Source: an uncultured Porphyromonadaceae bacterium (GTDB lineage: Bacteria; Bacteroidota; Bacteroidia; Bacteroidales; Muribaculaceae). Taken from it: DNA of 64,000 nucleotides. A program made the position numbers and the translations under genes. Position 1 is the stretch's first letter, and each line of letters begins with the position of its first letter. The notes under the pieces are model-generated. The model was given only the letters and a program-made list of their open reading frames with translations. It was not told where the DNA came from and did not search any database. The DNA lies in NCBI GenBank assembly GCA_900541835.1, contig UQLL01000010.1, positions 3,986-67,985 of the forward strand, read 5' to 3'. Below, piece by piece: positions 60,135 through 64,000 of this stretch.

Positions 60135-61682
60135 ATGCTCACCAAGATACACTCCGCCGCCGTGCAGGGCATCGACGCGCTGCCCATCACCATCGAGACG
60201 CTCGTCGACAAGGGCATCGGCTACACCATAGTCGGCCTGCCCGACACGGCAGTGCGCGAGAGCTACCAGCGCATGGCCGCCGCCATGCAGAGCACCGGCA
60301 TCGACTTCACCATGGCCCGCAAGCGCATCGTCATCAACCTCGCCCCCGCCTCCGTCCGCAAGGGGGGCGCCGGCTACGACCTCCCCATGCTGCTGGGCAT
60401 CCTCTCGGCCGCAGGCGTCATCCCCGCCGACTCCGTGCAGGGCGTCATGTCCATCGGCGAGCTGTCCCTGAGCGGCGACGTCCTCGGCGTCAGCGGAGTC
60501 CTCCCCATGGCCATCAAGGCCCGCGAGATGGGCCTGAGGCGCCTCATCGTCCCCGAAGCCAACGCCACCGAGGCCGCCATCGTCAACAACATCGACGTCT
60601 ACGGCGTCAGCAGCCTGGCCCAGGCCGTCGCCCTGCTCCTCGGCCGCGACGACGCTCCCGCCCCCACCGTCGTAGACACCCGCGCCCGCTTCGCACAGTC
60701 CGCCGGACACTTCGACGCCGACTTCGCCGACGTCCGCGGCCAGGAGCTCGTCAAGCGCGCCATAGAGGTGGCCTGCGCCGGAGGACACAACCTGCTGCTG
60801 GTAGGCCCTCCCGGCTCCGGCAAGTCCATGATGGCCAAGTGCATACCCTCCGTGCTTCCACCGCTGACCCTGGGCGAGGCCCTCGAGACCACCAAGATAC
60901 ACTCCGTGGCCGGAGCCATGCCCCCCGGCTCCACTCTGCTGACGCAGCGGCCCTTCCGCTCCCCGCACCACACCCTGTCGCCCGTGGCCATGGTGGGCGG
61001 CGGCACCAGCCCCATGCCCGGCGAAATCTCAATGGCCCACCACGGCGTCCTATACCTCGACGAATTCCCGGAGTTCCCGAGGGCCGTCCTGGAAGTGCTG
61101 CGGCAGCCCGTCGAGGACCGGCGAGTCACCATCTCCCGGTCCGCGTACACCGTCTCCTACCCCGCTTCCTTCATGCTCGTGGCCAGCATGAACCCCTGCC
61201 CGTGCGGCTACTACAACCACCCCACACGGCCTTGCACCTGCGCCCCCGGCGACGTGCAGCGCTACCTCAAGCGCCTCTCCGGCCCGCTGCTCGACCGCAT
61301 AGACCTGCACGTCGAGACCCTCCCCGTGGAAATCGACGCCCTCGCCTCCCGCAAGCCCGGCGAACCCTCGGCCGTCATCCGTGCGCGCGTCATCGCCGCC
61401 CGCCAGCGCCAGACCGAACGCTTCCGCGACGAGGAGGGAGTGTACTGCAACGCGCAGATGAACGCCCGCCAGCTGCGCCGGCACGCCTGGCCCGACGAGC
61501 GCGCACTCGACCGCCTCAAGCGCGCCATGGACCGCAACGGAATGTCCGCCCGCGCCTTCTCCCGCATACTGCGCGTGGCGCGCACCATCGCCGACCTGGC
61601 CGGCTCCGAGTCCGTCCTGGAACGCCACATCGCCGAAGCCATCGGCTACCGCACCATCGACCGCTCCTCCTGGGGCCAGTAA
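60135..61682 (+). CDS. YifB/ComM family Mg-chelatase-like AAA ATPase
   Basis: 515 residues. N-terminal Lon-protease-like ChlI domain (SAAVQGIDALPITIE...GLPDTAVRES), then the AAA+ domain with Walker A GPPGSGKSMMAKC (about 223-235), Walker B GVLYLDEFPEF and the cysteine-containing SMNPCPCGYYNHPTRPCTC. ComM-type helicases drive branch migration during uptake of foreign DNA in naturally competent bacteria; the role outside competence is unclear. Confidence 0.92.
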   Translation: MLTKIHSAAVQGIDALPITIETLVDKGIGYTIVGLPDTAVRESYQRMAAAMQSTGIDFTMARKRIVINLAPASVRKGGAGYDLPMLLGILSAAGVIPADSVQGVMSIGELSLSGDVLGVSGVLPMAIKAREMGLRRLIVPEANATEAAIVNNIDVYGVSSLAQAVALLLGRDDAPAPTVVDTRARFAQSAGHFDADFADVRGQELVKRAIEVACAGGHNLLLVGPPGSGKSMMAKCIPSVLPPLTLGEALETTKIHSVAGAMPPGSTLLTQRPFRSPHHTLSPVAMVGGGTSPMPGEISMAHHGVLYLDEFPEFPRAVLEVLRQPVEDRRVTISRSAYTVSYPASFMLVASMNPCPCGYYNHPTRPCTCAPGDVQRYLKRLSGPLLDRIDLHVETLPVEIDALASRKPGEPSAVIRARVIAARQRQTERFRDEEGVYCNAQMNARQLRRHAWPDERALDRLKRAMDRNGMSARAFSRILRVARTIADLAGSESVLERHIAEAIGYRTIDRSSWGQ

Positions 61683-61691
61683 CACCCGCCT

Positions 61692-63125
61692 ATGATATTC
61701 AACACCTTCCAGTTCCTCTGGCTCTTCCCCATCATATTCCTCCTCTACTGGGGAGCCGTGCTGCTGCGCCGCCGCGAGCACGCCCGCACCAGACTGGCCA
61801 ACGCCCTGCTACTCACCATCTCCTACGCCCTCGTCACCTGGTGGATGCCCTCGGCGGCCCTGTTCCTGCTCGCCGTCACCGCCGTCACATACATATTCGC
61901 GCGCCTCATAGAGCGCCACAACGCGCGGAGCGACAAGAAATACCTCGTCTGGGCCGGAGTCCTGCTCGCCATCCTGCCACTGCTCTGGTTCAAGTACTAC
62001 AACTTCCTCAACGACAACATCTCGGCCCTCCTCTCGCCGCTCGGGCTGCACCCCTCCATGCCCCGCATGAACCTCGTCATCCCCCTGGGCATCTCATTCT
62101 TCACCTTCCAGGCCGTCGGCTACCTCTGCGACGTCTACTACCGCCGCATCGACGCCGAACGCAACTGGTGGCACTACATGCTCTTCGTCGGCTTCTTCCC
62201 CCAGATCGCCTCCGGACCCATATCCAAGGCCTCGGAACTCCTGCCGCAGATCAAGGCCGACCGCCGGCTCCGCGCCGACGAAGTCACACAAGGCGCCAAG
62301 TGGTTCCTCTGGGGACTCTTCCTCAAAGTCGTCCTCGCCGACCGCCTCGGAATCACCGTCGACACCGTACTGCCCAACTACGCCCACTACAACGGCTCCA
62401 CCCTCGCCTACGCCTCCGTGCTCTACTCCCTCCAGCTCTACGGCGACTTCGCCGGATACTCCCTCATGGCAATCGGAGTGGGGCGCATGCTCGGCTTCAA
62501 CCTCGTCAACAACTTCCGCCGCCCATACCTGGCAGCCACCGTCACAGACTTCTGGCGCCGCTGGCACATCTCCCTCACACGCTGGCTCACCACATACGTC
62601 TACATACCCCTCGGAGGCAGCCGCTGCTCCAAGCCCCGGCACTACCTCAACATCCTCGCCACATTCCTGGTCAGCGGAATATGGCACGGCGCGAACTGGA
62701 CCTTCATCGCCTGGGGAGGCCTCCACGGACTCCTCCAGCTGGGAGAGAAAGCCACCCGGCTCGACAAGGCCGCCAACCGCTACTTCCGGCCCCTGCGCAT
62801 ACTGCTCACCTTCCTGCTCGTCACACTGGCCTGGGTCCTGTTCCGCATGCCCACCCTGGCCGACGGCTGGCACGTCATCGCCAAGATCTTCACCGACCCG
62901 GGCGGACCCGTCAGCACCAGCGCCACCAACACCGACATCTTCCTGACACTGTCCGCCATACTCTGCGTCCTCATAGTGGAATGGTGCGAAGAATACCGCC
63001 CCGGCCTGACACTGCTCAACCACCGCTGCCGCATAGTGCGCTGGGCCACATACATAGCACTCGTCTGCGCAATACTCCTCTGCGGAGTCCTCGACGCCGG
63101 ATCATTCATCTACGTAAGCTTCTGA
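61692..63125 (+). CDS. MBOAT family O-acyltransferase (AlgI-like)
   Basis: 477 residues, multi-pass membrane protein. MBOAT features: PLGISFFTFQAVGYLCDVYY, ASGPISKASELLPQ, and FWRRWHISLTRWLTTYVYIPLGGSR with the catalytic His of SGIWHGANWTFIAWGGLHG (about residue 334). It acetylates or otherwise acylates an extracytoplasmic polysaccharide, working with an SGNH-like partner; the next gene fits that role. The gap to the following gene is 5 bases. Confidence 0.93.
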   Translation: MIFNTFQFLWLFPIIFLLYWGAVLLRRREHARTRLANALLLTISYALVTWWMPSAALFLLAVTAVTYIFARLIERHNARSDKKYLVWAGVLLAILPLLWFKYYNFLNDNISALLSPLGLHPSMPRMNLVIPLGISFFTFQAVGYLCDVYYRRIDAERNWWHYMLFVGFFPQIASGPISKASELLPQIKADRRLRADEVTQGAKWFLWGLFLKVVLADRLGITVDTVLPNYAHYNGSTLAYASVLYSLQLYGDFAGYSLMAIGVGRMLGFNLVNNFRRPYLAATVTDFWRRWHISLTRWLTTYVYIPLGGSRCSKPRHYLNILATFLVSGIWHGANWTFIAWGGLHGLLQLGEKATRLDKAANRYFRPLRILLTFLLVTLAWVLFRMPTLADGWHVIAKIFTDPGGPVSTSATNTDIFLTLSAILCVLIVEWCEEYRPGLTLLNHRCRIVRWATYIALVCAILLCGVLDAGSFIYVSF

Positions 63126-63130
63126 CGACC

Positions 63131-64000
63131 ATGAAACGAATCCTCGCCAAAGCCTTCGCACTGCTGGCACTGCTCCTGCTCGCCGACCTCGGCGTAGGAG
63201 CCCTCTGCCGCTACCTCGAGACGCACCCCAAAGGCGGCTACACCGCCGAGTTCAACTACATCGCCGACCAGATGGCCGAGCCCGTAGTCATCTTCGGCTC
63301 CTCCAAGGCATCCCACCATTACGACCCCGCCATCCTCGCCGACTCCCTCGGCCTGGGCGTCTACAACGCCGGGCGCGACGGCAACGGAATCATCTTCGCC
63401 TACGGGCAGTACCAGCTCATCCGCCGCCGCCACCCCCGCGTCATCATCTACGATCTCATAGCCGACTTCGACATCGAGCAGGGCGACAACACCCGCTACC
63501 TCAACTGGCTCCGCCGCTTCCACCAGCGCCCCGGCATCGACTCCATCATCCTGAGCGTAGATCCCACCGAGCGCTGGAAGATGCTCTCCTCCATGCGCCA
63601 GTACAACAAACAGTTCATCCAGATCGTCAACGACTACCTGCGCCCGCAGCCCGTGCCCGCGCAGGGCTACCGCCCGCTGGAGGGCACCGCCTCGTCGCCC
63701 GCGCCCGACCCGTCCGGCCCCTGGCAAACCGACACTCTCAAGCTGCACTACATGCGCCGCCTCATCGCCGACTGCCGTGCCGACGGCGTCCGCCTCATCT
63801 TCGTCGTGAGCCCCCACTACTGGCCACTCGACCGCCGCCGCTTCGCCCCCGTGGAACACATGGCCGCCGCCAACGACATCCCCTTCCTCTGGCATGCCGG
63901 CCGTTTCCTGACCGACACCACCCTCTTCGTCGACGCCGCCCACCTCAACGCCCGCGGCGCCGCCGCCTTCACCCGCCTCCTCGTCCCCGCCCTCCGCCCC
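63131..64000 (+). CDS. SGNH/AlgX-like partner of the MBOAT acyltransferase (3' end beyond window)
   Basis: 290 codons open to the window edge. N-terminal membrane anchor (LAKAFALLALLLLADLGVGALC), then EPVVIFGSSKASHHYDPAIL (the GSS block with a nucleophile-like Ser), AGRDGNGIIFAYGQY and, near the end, DAAHLNARGAAAFT, which resembles the DxxHxN block of SGNH acyltransferases. With the MBOAT protein it would transfer acyl groups to a surface glycan. The stop codon is outside the window. Confidence 0.78.
   Translation, partial: MKRILAKAFALLALLLLADLGVGALCRYLETHPKGGYTAEFNYIADQMAEPVVIFGSSKASHHYDPAILADSLGLGVYNAGRDGNGIIFAYGQYQLIRRRHPRVIIYDLIADFDIEQGDNTRYLNWLRRFHQRPGIDSIILSVDPTERWKMLSSMRQYNKQFIQIVNDYLRPQPVPAQGYRPLEGTASSPAPDPSGPWQTDTLKLHYMRRLIADCRADGVRLIFVVSPHYWPLDRRRFAPVEHMAAANDIPFLWHAGRFLTDTTLFVDAAHLNARGAAAFTRLLVPALRP

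Noticed and set aside
61050..61781. Minus-strand frames opposite yifB and the MBOAT gene
   Set aside because: Antisense shadows with Gly/Val/Ala composition and no motifs.

Overview
The window looks like chromosome from a high-GC member of the Bacteroidales (phylum Bacteroidota). The evidence is direct: promoters carry the TAnnTTTG -7 box with an upstream TTTG/TTG element, lipoproteins have acidic residues after the lipobox cysteine, and the gene content (PorX and PorW of the type IX secretion system, DUF4876, BspA-like repeats, cell-division genes) is typical of that order. MurE has the DNPR motif of meso-diaminopimelate ligases. I cannot place it at family level. The high GC produces many long antisense open frames, which I left out.

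Layout. 1-9138: tail of an unknown gene, a RelA/SpoT homologue with a degenerate synthetase domain, 2-oxoacid:ferredoxin oxidoreductase (korA, korB) split by a roughly 195-bp foldback element, tyrS, a lipoprotein and a dicarboxylate/amino-acid symporter. 9296-20758: a frameshifted BspA-like secreted protein, ruvB, an overlapping run of flippase, ATP-grasp, HAD phosphatase and mgtE, then mutS and a glycosyltransferase. 20837-30454: a division and cell wall cluster (rsmH, ftsL, ftsI, murE, mraY, murD, ftsW) that lacks mraZ in front and stops before murG. 30555-40189: tRNA-Ser(TGA), a LuxR-type regulator, then TonB receptor, DUF4876 lipoprotein, DUF6850 barrel and M16 protease. 40804-47362 (minus strand): porW, porX, a Sel1 protein and a glycosyltransferase. 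47447-54348: purF-like gene; a TPR protein, outer-membrane barrel and small protein on the minus strand. 54349-55156: a gene-poor stretch holding a probable small RNA. 55157-64000: neuB and neuC, a TGS/uridine-kinase fusion, a lipoprotein, yifB/comM, and an MBOAT acyltransferase with an SGNH-like partner cut by the window end.

The most striking signal is a family of about 20 short palindromic repeats (about 26 bp, arms GGAYGCAC and GTGCRTCC, one end marked by GTAGGG/CCCTAC). Copies lie between genes and also in frame inside five genes. Three copies supply the TAG stop codon of the gene they follow. Two sites carry head-to-head pairs resembling REPINs, and the arms vary together so that the hairpin is kept. 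This looks like a small non-autonomous mobile repeat shaping coding sequences.
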